Below are positions 19,184 to 30,300 of a DNA stretch of 32,300 bases, in pieces. The position numbers and the translations under genes were made by a program. Below the pieces are notes generated by a model. The model ran no database searches. It was not told the origin of the DNA and saw only the letters and a program-made list of their open reading frames with translations. Positions within the stretch are counted from its first letter, which is position 1. Every line of letters begins with the position of its first letter. This DNA comes from Bifiguratus adelaidae (Eukaryota; Mucoromycota; Endogonomycetes; Endogonales), in NCBI GenBank assembly GCA_002261195.1, contig MVBO01000161.1, forward strand, positions 1 to 32,300, written 5' to 3'.

Positions 19184-21836
19184 ATGGCGGCAACACCTTC
19201 TCAAGCTCTGCCCATTAGTCTCGTCATTGTTGGCCTTCTCACCATAGTGATAGCACTAGTATACTATTATGGCTCTCGCAAAAAGCATTCTTGGCTTGCG
19301 CAGTGCGTGACGCTTGTCAGCTGGTTCTTTCCCTTCGGTATTGTCTTTCTGCTACCACTGGACCTTGCATCAGTGAGTATTGACCGATGTAGCTGGTTTG
19401 TATTCATTGTTAACGCCGATGTATAGACCATGTATAACAACTGCACCGAAGCGACTTGCCGAGAGCCTTGGGCATATGTCTCGCAAGAATTTCTCTTTAT
19501 CGCTTGGCGAACGGTCTATTGGTCGACATTTTGTCTTACTTGGTGGGGCATTGGAAAGATACATTCTTGTAGTCACAAAGCTGACACCATTGTAGGGTTA
19601 TTATACCTTTCCTGCAATCTTATCTTAGTGCAGGCGGCTTTACAGTGAAAGCCAAGATTTGGTATGCGGTGCGAACGAATCTATACTTCTACGGCGTCTA
19701 CCTCGCATTAGGCATACTCGGATTAGTCTATATAGTGGCTTACAAACCCTTTGAGTCGCGGTAAGCATAGATGAAGCTTGCATTGCTTCAATCATATGGA
19801 ATCTGAATCCAACGATCTATATTTAGGGCGGCATTACAAGGCTACATCATTGCTATCGCCAATAGCTGGGGCTTGTTGCTAATCATCATCTTCATGGGAT
19901 ATGGATTGGTGGCCATACCGCGTCACTTCTGGAATCTAAGCAACATTGATCTTCAACTGGACAGATGTTATCAGAATGCGCCAAGGTTGAAGGAGGAGCT
20001 TATGGACGCCGAGGTTGAGTTGGACAGCCTATACAAGGAGTTGAGCAATGTCTCTCGCAAAGTCACCACGGCCAACCCCTTACGTCGTCACGTTAACGAC
20101 ATGCAAAGAGAATTCTTGGCCGACAAGGACTTTGAAGGGAACAGGGAGCGTCGGCTTTTCCAAGAAAATATACCGGGAATAATTGATGAAAAATATCTAT
20201 CTGAATTAAACCGGAAGCTCAAGAAGGCGGTGAGAATCACTGAAAGGCACTCAGCGTATGTCATTGAGCGGAACTTTCTATCTTCATTCATGCTTACATT
20301 TGCAACTTAGGTTATGGCAGCGACTGCTCAACCGAGCGTTCTACTTCCAAGATATTATGAAATGTAGAACCGAGTCAAGCCGCCGTTTCGCCTCGTCATC
20401 GACAATATCGACTCGCTTTGTTCGCTGGCAGACGACTGCAGAACGCTGTGCATGGTGGTGGCATGTCCGCTTGAGACCCTTGTTTCTTCGAGCAACAAGT
20501 GTTGTATGTGCAATTATCAGTTTGCTGCTAATTTGGTCAGAGGTTACATTCAACGTCAAAAGTCCAATTCTCTCTATCGTCGGCATAAGTCTTCGTTCCA
20601 TTGGTCAACATTATGGTATCGCAGAGGTTAGTAACATTATTGCGCGCCTCCTTGTGTTGACATGTTGCATCCTATAGCTTATTGCATTCGTCACTCTTGG
20701 ATACATGTCCGTCTGTGCCTACAGCTCCCTTCTCAAGGTCAAAGTCTTCAATCTATATCTTTTGGTGCCGAACCATCACACAGACGAGCTTTCCATGCTC
20801 TGGTTTGGCGGGTATCTCTGTCGACTGATGTAAGTCCATATGCAATACGTGTGCAGCAGCGTAACACACGCACCCAGGGCTCCGCTGTGTTATAATTTCC
20901 TCAATCTGGCCGCGGATCAAAAGAGTTCTGGAGATACCGTATTCTCCACGGTAGGGAGGAAGCCGATCCTGCGTACGCTCGCTAATGCATTTATTCCTGC
21001 CAGTTTATGGGCAAATCGGACTTGGTTCCATTTCTTGGAACAGCGTTTGTAGATTGGTCACCGGTTCTTTTGCTACTGCCAGTCGCAGCAGCTGTCTTCA
21101 ATTTACAGAAGCGTATTGTAAGGATATGCGGATTTGACGATTACGTGGCCGATGACGACGATGATTTCATAACACGCCCAAGCGATGTGGAGGACGGACA
21201 TGCGCCGTCTCGGAGTGCCCTGAATGCCGAGTTGGCCGAGGGCAGATCGATAATACAGCAAGGTAAGACTATTTTCATCATTTGGATCACCACCCTTAAG
21301 CGTAATACAGAGCGTGCGGCGCAAGAACGGCGACCAGCATCAAGTACGCGGCCTAGTAGGACTGCAATTGGGAACGGTGACCGAAATGTAGGTGAAAATA
21401 AGAATTAAATGAACGTTGAGGTATTTTACTTACATGGCAACAGAGAACCGATGGGCTCGATCAGCTGGATCATAGTTTGTCCCCCGTCCAAGGGGATTCA
21501 AGGCGTCCAGGAAGCTATTCTCCATCTGTTGCTGACAGCGAAGAAGAGCTTGATCTCCGTGGCCCAAGCGCTCAGGGCACACGGCATGCTGTAACTGATG
21601 CCTACCATGACAGCAGCGATGAAGACGATACCTTTGATGATAGCGCTTTCCTACGCCTGGCGGATCGTAGCAGGAAAGACGCCTCTGAACGATCAGAGCC
21701 TGGTCGAAGAAGAGGACGACGGTTAGGTCCAGTTGCTCAGCAAAATTCCTCCAATATCTCAGAGGCGCCAAGTAATCCTGGGCGTGAACGTTCGCCTTCG
21801 CCAAATCCATTCTACCGACCTCCTAATCACGTATAG
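19184..21836 (+). CDS. LMBR1-domain multi-pass membrane protein (LMBRD2-like)
   Basis: Exons 19184-19372, 19427-19542, 19596-19760, 19827-20255, 20311-20626, 20678-20829, 20878-20950, 21004-21262, 21311-21387 and 21444-21836; 722 aa. Hydrophobic N-terminal helices, FIAWRTVYWSTFCLTWVIIP and FLQSYLSAGGFTVKAKIWYA are followed by a charged helical loop (about residues 190-300). Then come QRLLNRAFYFQDI, further membrane segments, and the diagnostic KVFNLYLLVPNHHTDELSML and MGKSDLVPFLGTAF. The tail is acidic and Ser-rich, probably cytosolic. In animals LMBRD2 has been linked to GPCR signalling; the fungal role is unknown. The start at 19184 is the first in-frame ATG, 62 nt after the uL4m stop. Confidence 0.9.
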
Positions 21837-22154
21837 ACACAAGTGTAATTTCACGCCTATCCCCAAAACCTTGTAGACTTGGCTTCTTTATATGGTAAAT
21901 GAATTAAAAGTCAGCTGACTTTCATAGCATCCTGCGGAAGGGCAAAATCCACGGCAACTTGCAAGAGGGTTCTGTCTCTTTTCATCACATCCGTATTCAG
22001 GTATGTAAGTTGTTTGCCCTATATTGTCAAGGAGCATGGGGCACATGGATCGCGTATACGGTGCAGTGCCGAGGATGACAGGCAGAAAATGAAGCGCACT
22101 TCAATCGATGCATCATACTTACATCCATCCTTCTTTCCATCCATCCAGCACAAT
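21837..22154 (+). promoter_or_regulatory. Spacer and promoter of ribosomal protein S16
   Basis: The spacer holds a perfect 16-bp palindrome at 21907-21922 and a C/T-rich run with CCATCC repeats (about 22125-22147) just before the start codon, a common arrangement in ribosomal protein promoters. A frame opening at 22014 has no features and is rejected. Role inferred. Confidence 0.4.
21907..21922. repeat. Perfect 16-bp palindrome
   Basis: AAAGTCAGCTGACTTT is its own reverse complement and has a CAGCTG core. It lies 71 bp after the LMBRD2-like stop and 233 bp before the S16 start. It could be a dimeric factor site or part of the 3' end signal. Confidence 0.8.
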
Positions 22155-22903
22155 ATGGAAGCTGTTCAGACATACGGTCGCAAGGTTAGTATCGTAGAGG
22201 GTTGGAAGACTCCTGACGATGTGGAAGAGTGCTCAACAGGAGCAGATGCCAGCTACATCGCGCTTTCATGGGCCATATGCTCATCCTTTCGATTGTTGAG
22301 CCCTCATGCGCATCGTCATCGCGGTTGTGCGCAACTTGATGCTTACTCCTCTTTTCTATTTTTTGTACAGAAAACTGCCACCGCAGTTGCCTACGCTAAG
22401 CGAGGACGGGGTTTGATCCGTATCAACGGCTCTCCCATTGATCTGCTTGAACCTGAGATCCTCAAGTTCAAGGTATATGAGCCTATCCTTCTCCTCGGCC
22501 AAGACCGCTTTGCCAACATGGACATCAGAATCCGTGTCCAAGGTGGTGGTAAGTTTCAGTGCTGATGTATAACAAAAGTTGTTGGTTTCTGCAGTATTCT
22601 GAGCGATACCCTCAGGTCACACTTCCCAAGTCTACGCTATCCGTCAGGCTTTGGCCAAGGCCATCGTTGCCTTCTACCAAAAGTATGTTGATGAGGCTTC
22701 CAAGAAGGAGATCAAGGACATCCTCGTCCACTACGACCGTTCCCTCCTTGTAGCTGATCCTCGTCGCTGTGAACCCAAGAAGGTATGTTGTGATCAAAGC
22801 TTAGCTTTTATCAAGTATGTTCTATCAACCTGTTACTAACTGTTCATTCTTATAGTTCGGTGGTCCAGGTGCCCGTGCCCGCTACCAAAAGTCCTACCGT
22901 TAA
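22155..22903 (+). CDS. RPS16: 40S ribosomal protein S16 (uS9)
   Basis: Exons 22155-22184, 22371-22548, 22616-22782 and 22856-22903; 140 aa, close to the 143-146 of yeast and human. The sequence is near-textbook: [74 protein letters not shown], and the invariant C-terminus [14 protein letters not shown], whose terminal Arg reaches the P-site tRNA. Intron 1 is 186 nt, the longest in the window, and follows only ten codons, a pattern typical of fungal ribosomal protein genes. Intron 3 carries a TACTAAC branch sequence. I saw no C/D-box snoRNA signature in intron 1. Confidence 0.97.
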
Positions 22904-23321
22904 AGCCTTCTATATCATTGTACAAGTTCTGGGAGATTATATCGACGGCGTGTTGCTTGTTGTTTCAATGAGCAAAATAAAGACTTACACATAGTACGCT
23001 CTCTCATCATGGCCTTGAGTCCAACAGTCTACGTCCTTGATCTATCCATTTGAAGACGTAGGTATTCTGGATCGCATGAATAGGTAGTTGGGCAGCGCTT
23101 TTTTACATTGATGATACGTTATCCTTGCACACATGAAGCTCGGAAGGTGCCTATACCTACGCCAAGGGCTTACAAAATCATACGCGAAGCAATGGTCGAA
23201 TTGACTCTGCTATTGTCGAAGTGAGGCAACTGCAGAAGAGCAAAATGCCGAAGCCAATATGTTGTTTCAGAACGAATGACTGATAAATTGGGCATGTCTT
23301 CTGGGGTTCCCGTATGCCTTC
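22904..23321. other. Spacer: S16 3' end and F-box gene promoter
   Basis: This 418-bp spacer has AATAAA at 22976-22981 as a likely S16 polyadenylation signal. CTACGTC (23029-23035) and GACGTAG (23055-23061) form an inverted repeat with a 19-nt loop. No gene is visible. Confidence 0.45.
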
Positions 23322-24143
23322 ATGGCGCACGTAGACATGCTCAGTCCTATGCTGAGCTGTAGACTGTCGGCTGACCTTGCGTTGCGTGTCCCCTGGAACC
23401 AGCTACCAGTCTTTCCCGTCGAGATTCTCTTGTCCATCCTCAGCTACCTGCACCCTCTCGAGCTCTGGCGCTTACGGTCGGTGTCTCGGACCTTTGACGA
23501 GCTCTGTACAACCACTCTGTTGACCAAGGTTAGAGACGAACAATGGCGTATTGAACTTTCGGCCGCAACCTATTCGTTCTATCCGATCGGGCACTATCCT
23601 CACTATTCAAAGATGATGCTTCAATGCACGGGATTCCATAGGGAGCGCAAGACGTGCATTTTTCGTCCACAACCAGCGCACGTCAATTGCTTTCTTCAAG
23701 AGCTCCCACCCAACACGACCTTGTCGATGCAAGAGATTTCGCTCTTTTTGTTAAAGTGGTTGGACAAGGGTCTGCGCACTGTTCCCAGAAGGTCCGATCT
23801 GTGTCCGCCCATCGGGTATGCTTATCCGTCGCACATGTGGGGTAGCTATTTGAATGCAGCAACGGTATGTGCGTGTCCACCTTATCATCATCGGCAATAC
23901 TTGCCCATCACCCTCTCACCTTATCCTCACATCACCTATACGCCCGAAATTGCTTTACGCTATCATGTTTGGTTGCGGGACCAAGAACGCTGCGAAGCCT
24001 GTGAAAATGAACATTGTGGTCGACGACATACGGCCTTTGTCCTTGTGGATGAGATTGAAGTGGCTGTGAGCTGGTTGTTGGATGGTTTTGCGCAAAAGGA
24101 AGTGGATCAGATGCGAGTCTTTGATCCGCAATTGAGTTATTAG
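23322..24143 (+). CDS. F-box protein
   Basis: Single exon, 273 aa, the only clearly intronless gene here besides the mucin-like one. Residues 28-60 (LPVFPVEILLSILSYLHPLELWRLRSVSRTF) fit the F-box, which would bind Skp1 in an SCF ubiquitin ligase. The remainder has no repeats (no LRR or WD40) but is rich in Tyr, His and Pro. It has a compact Cys/His cluster near the C-terminus (ERCEACENEHCGRRH) that could bind zinc. The substrate is unknown. Downstream in-frame Mets at residues 6 and 10 are alternative starts. It converges on the exonuclease gene with 58 nt between stop codons. Confidence 0.8.
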   Translation: MAHVDMLSPMLSCRLSADLALRVPWNQLPVFPVEILLSILSYLHPLELWRLRSVSRTFDELCTTTLLTKVRDEQWRIELSAATYSFYPIGHYPHYSKMMLQCTGFHRERKTCIFRPQPAHVNCFLQELPPNTTLSMQEISLFLLKWLDKGLRTVPRRSDLCPPIGYAYPSHMWGSYLNAATVCACPPYHHRQYLPITLSPYPHITYTPEIALRYHVWLRDQERCEACENEHCGRRHTAFVLVDEIEVAVSWLLDGFAQKEVDQMRVFDPQLSY

Positions 24144-24201
24144 ACGTGTATATATGGCACAATACTGTACATATGCAACAAGGTATATAGAGAAAGATGG
24201 T

Positions 24202-26421
24202 CTAAGTACGTTTCTGAACTTTGAGCGCTACCAATTCCAGTGCGGCACGAGCATCCTCCGCACTGTCATGTCCGGCGGCATCCACATCATTCTGGATGAA
24301 AATCTTGAGATATTTCCGTGCCAGGTTCTTGAGAGAATGGCGATAAGGAAGACCGCCAGGATGCGGATAGAGTTTGACGGTATCGATCACTCGACCATGC
24401 AATAAGCGAAGCGCTCTTAAGTCGTTTTCGAGGCCGTGGCCAATGATGATGGTACTCTTTTGGAGGAGGGCCATGAGCTTTTGCCGAGCGAGGTGAAACT
24501 CGATGGCGCCATCTAAGGAAGTTACGCCACTGAATCGACTGTTGAGGTCGAGCACCGGATGGGTCGGCCTCACGAGGGTGTCTAAGACTGCTTCCTCCTT
24601 CATGTCGATCACGCTGAGACGTATCAATTCCATGCCTATGGTGGTGTAGCCCTATATGGCAAACGTGTGAGCCAGTGCTTTTCTTTCGCTTCAAACATTC
24701 TCCTGTGCTTACCATCTCACAATCAAGAGCAATGATGTCCAATGCATGGCTCCCATCCGGTATTGATGGATCAGCAGTGTCCACAAAAGGCAGCAAATTG
24801 TGTAAATCTGCGTCGTCGGCAACTGTAAAGCAAAAAGGTCATTAGCCTTGGCCCAACGTATGGTTACCAGGGTAGCTACATGCCTTTAAATACGTGTGCA
24901 CCTGTGGAGCAACCTTGTGAACCGGGATCTTTGTCACAACACAGGTACGTGCGCACTCGGTCACCTAAGGATGCTTTGGAAACAATTCATGAATGCACAC
25001 CTGATAACCATACCTTGGTTTCGATTCACCCGGAGAGGTCCCCAATGATAAGTACACACCTTGTAATCTTCCTGGGTCAATTCTTGCTTGACAACAAAAG
25101 TCATGCCACATCGGTCACACTTTTCTTTTTGTTGATGCAGAATGGTCGACGATCCTTGTGCTGGTCCAAGGTGCACAATGGTGTATTTGGGCCGAATGGT
25201 TTCGGGTAACGGGTATCCCATCGTCTTTTGATCGTTCAAGGATAGAACAAGCGATGCAAGATCATGCCCGTGGACTCTAGCGAGCACTTTGCGCACTTCT
25301 GATGGAACATCCTTTGGTGGAGTAGGCACATGATCTCCTCCGACCGTTTCATATTTGCCTACATCTCCATCAAGGCCAATGCCAGCTTGCATGGTTGTTG
25401 CTTGTGGACGCTTCTTGAGTCGTCCTAATATGGTTGCGGCCATGGTTTTATAGCTTGCGGTATTCGTCGTAGCATTCAAGATACGCTCTTCTTGTAAAAG
25501 CGCATGCTTTGCTGGTAAATCCTCTGGGAGATCTTGCTGGACGCGTTCATAAATATGCCGAAATAGATTGTAATAGTGATTGACAATTGTCTAATATCCT
25601 TCGCGTTGAGTTTTCCAGGGGCAGTACCATTGGCTACGGTTCTTACCTGTCGCGTCTTGTGCGCTGTGTGCGCCTGTGCGTTGGGTACCAATAAAGGAGG
25701 CTTGCCAGGTCCACCGTTTCCCTGTGCTGGGGATTAAGATACGTATGTGGGTGCATATCAAGAGAAATACCTCCATGGCATGCGCCACTCTCTTTACGGA
25801 TGAAGATATCTTGGTAGACAGATGATTTGGAAGGCCATGTCGTGCTTGTGATGGCATCTTTTCAGAAAGAGTCTCCTCTTTGCTCGGCGTCAAGGTTTGG
25901 GTTACGGTAGTTGCAGAGGCGGTAAGTGTGGATGCCGTATCCGCTGACGTGTTTGCTCTATGTGGAATATTGACAGACTGAACGAATGTTTTTGAGGATG
26001 AGGTCTGCATTAGAAGCGACGCAGGGTCTGTGGGTTCCGCTCGAGGAGCTGGTTTTGCCGATATCGCCACTGCATCCACTCGATCTCGTGCAGTCTGGAA
26101 TCGATCTGCATCCTGCTGAGGTTGCTGAAAAGTTTGACCCTGCCTTTCCGTCGACCGTTCTACGACCCTATTCTTTCTCCTCTTCTCGTCCTGTTCTTTA
26201 CTTGGCGTGTCCAACTCCGTTGCCGAGCGCTTTGTAGCTGTGATAGCTGCTGGATAGTGTACTCCAGTAGGGCCATTCTTCCGTGATTGTTGCGCTGTCT
26301 TGGCCTCTTCCTCTTCCGCTTCACTTCCATGCAAGAAGGGACAGCCAGGCGTAAGACAAATGCGATCTCCAATGCTCGACGGACATCGAATCTTGAATTG
26401 CCGAGCACCTTCACCAGGCAT
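24202..26421 (-). CDS. DEDDh 3'-5' RNA exonuclease, Rex3/REXO1-like, with N-terminal zinc finger
   Basis: Exons 26421-25771, 25721-25647, 25590-25014, 24964-24884, 24822-24713 and 24651-24202; 647 aa. A CCCH-like finger (RCPSSIGDRICLTPGCPFLH) starts near residue 12, followed by a disordered linker to about residue 215. A conserved middle follows: THYHWG-type segment TYHWGPLRVNRNQGDRVRTY and a CCDKDPGSQGC cluster. The exonuclease domain begins at about residue 490: Exo I IIALDCEM, Exo II IIIGHGLENDLRAL, Exo III HDSAEDARAAL. The four acidic residues and the catalytic His are present. Relatives trim 3' ends of snRNA, rRNA and RNase MRP RNA. Intron 4 (24823-24883) appears to be GC-AG. ATG 26421 was chosen because the frame is closed upstream. 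Confidence 0.9.
24823..24883 (-). other. Probable GC-AG intron in the exonuclease gene
   Basis: Donor AAAG|GCATGT, acceptor TTACAG, 61 nt, phase 1. It joins TGAHVFK to VADDADLH, as expected for Rex3-type proteins. A GT donor 20 nt upstream (at 24903, GTGCAC) is also in frame and would delete GAHVFK, so this call is less certain than the other GC-AG introns. Confidence 0.65.
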
Positions 26422-26530
26422 GACGATCGAAGCAACGGGAGTGGTGAAGCAAGAAGGCTGGAGTGGAACTTGCACCTTCACTCAATTTCCACGGTTGAGG
26501 CGCAGCACTTTAGCACCAGTGTCCAGGGCG

Positions 26531-26537
26531 TATAAAA
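26531..26537 (+). promoter_or_regulatory. TATA box (TATAAAA)
   Basis: The clearest TATA box I found in a gap. It is 24 bp before the ATG at 26561 and about 850 bp before the PAS-kinase start. Confidence 0.4.
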
Positions 26538-26560
26538 AGCACAGAAGAGCCAATGCTTCA

Positions 26561-26773
26561 ATGCATGATATGGATCATCACCACTCGTCTACAGGTATGC
26601 CTGTTCAGACAAGACATGGACAACCCAACGAGCCGTTTTATGAAAGTCATTCCCCGACTATCCAACATGACATTTATGAAAGGCACGTGGTGGGGCCCAT
26701 GGGCACGGATCCAGTGCTGAATTGCCACTTCTATCGACGTCGCTCATTCGCTCGATGGAGAGAACAAGAATAG
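26561..26773 (+). CDS. Possible small His-rich protein (70 aa)
   Basis: Begins MHDMDHHHSSTGM and ends RRRSFARWREQE. No family is recognised and there is no signal or membrane segment. The Met/His-rich start resembles a metal-binding tail, but no copper-transporter membrane helices follow. The only support is the TATA box just upstream and the lack of another gene in the gap. A GTATGC after ACAG at about 26596 could be an intron donor. It may be chance. Confidence 0.25.
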   Translation: MHDMDHHHSSTGMPVQTRHGQPNEPFYESHSPTIQHDIYERHVVGPMGTDPVLNCHFYRRRSFARWREQE

Positions 26774-27389
26774 GCGCAAGGTTGGACAGCCAACCAGCAA
26801 TGATGTTACTTGTCAATAGACTATTTCATGCGACCGAGTCCCGAGCATTGGGTATATCTTCATCACGCTTATACACATCTCCTTTCCTCTCCTTCCATAC
26901 CATTACCATTGGTCCTTCATCTCGTGATACCCTTTTTCATTGTATCACTGCTCTATCTCTACTCTAGTCTTTATTTTTCTCTCTCTACCCTCTATTTGCG
27001 TTCCGGCCCATTCATTGTCTCGAGTGCGGTGATCAAACCCAAAAAAGAAGTGCAAAAGGGGAATTTGGACCCTTTCTGCTTCAACTGGCCCGGAAAGGGA
27101 TTCACATACATAGAACGCACGCTCTCGGGGTCGCTACAACCTACCGTCTTACTCCTTGTAGGCGCAACGCTATAGCATATAGACTTTTGGAGAATCTTGC
27201 CCGACGGGTCATCTCTCTTTCGGGCTACGGCGATTGACTAGGTCATTGAGCATCGACCTCATTGGGGTTCAAAGTGGCATTGAGCGGACTCGAGTACGCT
27301 AGTAACTCAAGTGGAGCTGGATCTACTGACAACAGCCGTCTGCAGGACGCAAAAAGGCGCACCCTCCCCGTGAACAGCAGGGGTCCGAT

Positions 27390-30300
27390 ATGACAGACGT
27401 GGACGGTAAGTCACGGACGGGTTTTTTGTAATGAGCAACCGGGAACTTTTGAGCGCTTGCTTGAGCTCCGGGACGGGCATGCGTGCCTTTTTCAATTGCC
27501 TTCTGTCACCTATTCCTTCATTTCGGGCTCTTGCTAATTCCTTTTACCCTTTGCTATTCTGCAGAGGTTCATCCAGGTCGTGGTCACGATCGGGCCGTGC
27601 ATTTCGATCCAGGCTTTTCATTTCCGTCGCCTTCTCCGAATGAAAAAGAGGCCGGTCAAAGTGACATGCATCCGGACAATAAGGCAGACGCGCAATCTTT
27701 AAGCAACAGCGAAAAAGTAAATCTACTTGCCATCGACACGGCATCTACACTCCATCATCCGACATCGCCAAATTTGCCATCATCACAAGACTACTTCTCC
27801 CCTCGACCATCGTTGTCCATACCGAGATCCGAACAAGATGAGTTGGAACCCACGTTAATGAATGAGCAGCCGCAAGGTTTGCTACGCATTCGTGAAGGCA
27901 CCTCACTCAGCAGCACGGCCGAACCGAACCCTGGTGGAAGGAGGCCCAGCAAGGATGGTGTGAGCAACGAGACCGGGGGACAACCCGCGCCACATGACGA
28001 CGTTCAACATACCGATGACATTGCACGGTTTTCCGCCGAATCCCTACACAGTTTCAGTTTCTCATCTACCTACATACCGGCAAATGATATCAACCTGCAG
28101 GAGACACGGCGGAATGTTATATCACGTAGTATTGACTTTATGCGATCTCGATTCAAAGGATGGAAGGCAGCGGATGTTCATCGTAGTAGCTATGTGGGTG
28201 GTGCAAGTCAAACAAGTTCAGCGGATCTGGCGAGCATGCCTTCCTCTCCGACTCATAATGCCTGGGCTAGAATGGTGGCCATGGAGCGCTATGGTTGGCC
28301 AAAGAATTGGAGCGCCCAAAACACCCCGAGAAACAGTTTTGAGAAAGGTGATGGGTCAAGTCTAGATTCTACGACAGAGAACGCAACAGGCGGTGAGAAT
28401 GCGCAAGACTCGGAAAACCGCACTTTGGACGACAATGAGCAAAACACTAATGAGATATCGCCTCCGGATATCGAACCAGATGCAACTGTGACGAGCGTCC
28501 CGCGTCGTATACATTTGCGAAATCAACGTTCGCGTAGTGCAATTCCCAAATTTGGTACGTCTCGCACACGTCGACAGCATATACCACCCCCTCTACAATT
28601 CACTCCATCTCAATCAACCCCTACCACAACCTTTGATGATGACACGCACAGGTTTTCTGCTGGTGTCATGCGAAGTGGCAGCACGGCCCTATCTCAACCC
28701 GGATCTGCAACACAAATAGATTTTCCTTCTGATCTCCATACAAACACAGGGGAGTCCTGTCGAAGAAGCTTGATCGAATCCAGCGTGCGACAGGATACTT
28801 CTCAGACAGGTTTTGGTCGAGAAGTCTCCGAATCACCTGTACGGATACAGCACGGTGTACCAGCACATGTGCACGCGTCCACACGCTTTCTTCCCCAAAA
28901 CCAGGCTCTGTTGGCGACAGATGCCAAACTACAGATCAAACTGGCCAACGATGTTGCTAGCTTGGTCTTTGGATATGCTAATCGCGAGCTACTGGGCGCG
29001 GACTGCACCATGCTCGTCGCTGAGGAATGCCGTCAAAAAACACGCGATATCATCCAGCGGAGGCTGGATGAGGTAAAATACTCCCACATGTCACCGGAGC
29101 AGCTTTCTCGAGGCGCTGTTTTGGTGTGCGGAAAAGTCATTCCGATCGTTCGCTGCGACGGTAGCAAAGGAGCGGCATCTCTGTGGCTCAAAGACCGGAC
29201 CGATGATAGTGGAAACCACGTCTTTACCTGGATATTTGAAGAGATTGCCGAATTCTTGGTTCGTCTCGCTGTTACTCCTTCCGGCACTATTCAATATATC
29301 GATGCGACGGTGAAGGATCTTTGGGGATATAGTGTTGAACAGGTCAAAGGCGAGAACATTGAGATGTTAGTTCCTGGCTTGGGTAAGACTCGCATGGCCG
29401 ACAGCGGATTCGCCGAACTCAGTGGCCTGGATGATGACGATGAAAAGCCCGAGGTCTCCGTCTCGCCGAGTGGTTGGATGCAAGTAGGAGGGTTCTCAAA
29501 AATTGGAGCGAGCGGAGTCACACCTGGCACACCTGGCACGCCAGATTTTGACGACGCGGTCATGGTCAAGAAAGTAACCACTCGAATGTGGGATTTTGAT
29601 GGTAATGACAAGATTCAAGACAAGCGACCGCTCAGCGTCACTGAAATCAATCGTCTGAAATTCTTTGCTGGACGAACAAGGAAAGGTGCTTACTTTCCGG
29701 TCATTGTCAAGATCAATCCTGGATCGGAAGCGTCCATTTCAGCTATGACTGGTCAAACGTCTTCAGATAAGGGTGGAGCAAAACCACTTATCGTCAAAAT
29801 CATTTCCATACCCACCATCGCCGGTCTTGTCACCATTCACAACTCTGGCCTCATCCAATCTTGCAACATTGTATTTGCCAAATATCTGTTTGGGTATAAT
29901 CCGTCCGATCTTGCTGAAAAGAAGTATATTAGCGAACTTCTGCCTCAGTGGTCAGTGTTGATCCGAACGCTAAGGCAAGATCCCGCGCTTGGTCAAGGAA
30001 ACATCATCAATGATGACACCTGTCGGCAGGCGTTGGCGATTGGTCTAGCGGCTGAACGAAATCCACCTGCCTTGAGCTCTGCTGGACGAGAATATGGAGT
30101 TGCACGGTTCGGCAAAGCGTCACCGCCAGCACAAGAAGACGAAATATTCCATCTGTCTCCAGATTTTGGCAGCCCACAGACGAAATCACCTGATAATTCC
30201 AACGCCAGCTCCGTCGTGAGCACACCCGATCTCTGCATATCTGCGGATCATGCGGCTATCATTGCTATCCATCGCGATGGAACCGAGATAGAAGTGCAAT

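Larger units (their letters stand above)
26422..27389. other. Long spacer between the exonuclease and PAS-kinase genes
   Basis: At 968 bp this is the largest gap in the window. It contains TATAAAA at 26531-26537, a possible 70-codon ORF at 26561-26773, and a long C/T-rich stretch at about 26875-26995 (runs such as TCTCTATCTCTACTC). The pyrimidine tract and the sequence to 27389 probably serve the PAS-kinase promoter and 5' UTR. Confidence 0.5.

Noticed and set aside
22014-22565. Long frame running through the S16 upstream region and first intron
   Set aside because: It gains its length by reading across intron 1 into S16 exon 2; the S16 start at 22155 and splice sites give an exact ribosomal protein.
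23108-23290. C/D-box snoRNA (TGATGA near 23109, CTGA near 23279)
   Set aside because: The C box lacks its purine, the boxes are too far apart, and there is no terminal stem.
26300-26560. N-terminal extension of the small ORF at 26561
   Set aside because: It is antisense to exon 1 of the exonuclease gene and upstream of the TATA box.
26561-27175. Copper transporter (Ctr) starting MHDMDHHHSS
   Set aside because: No following membrane helices with MxxxM or GxxxG motifs were found in any frame.
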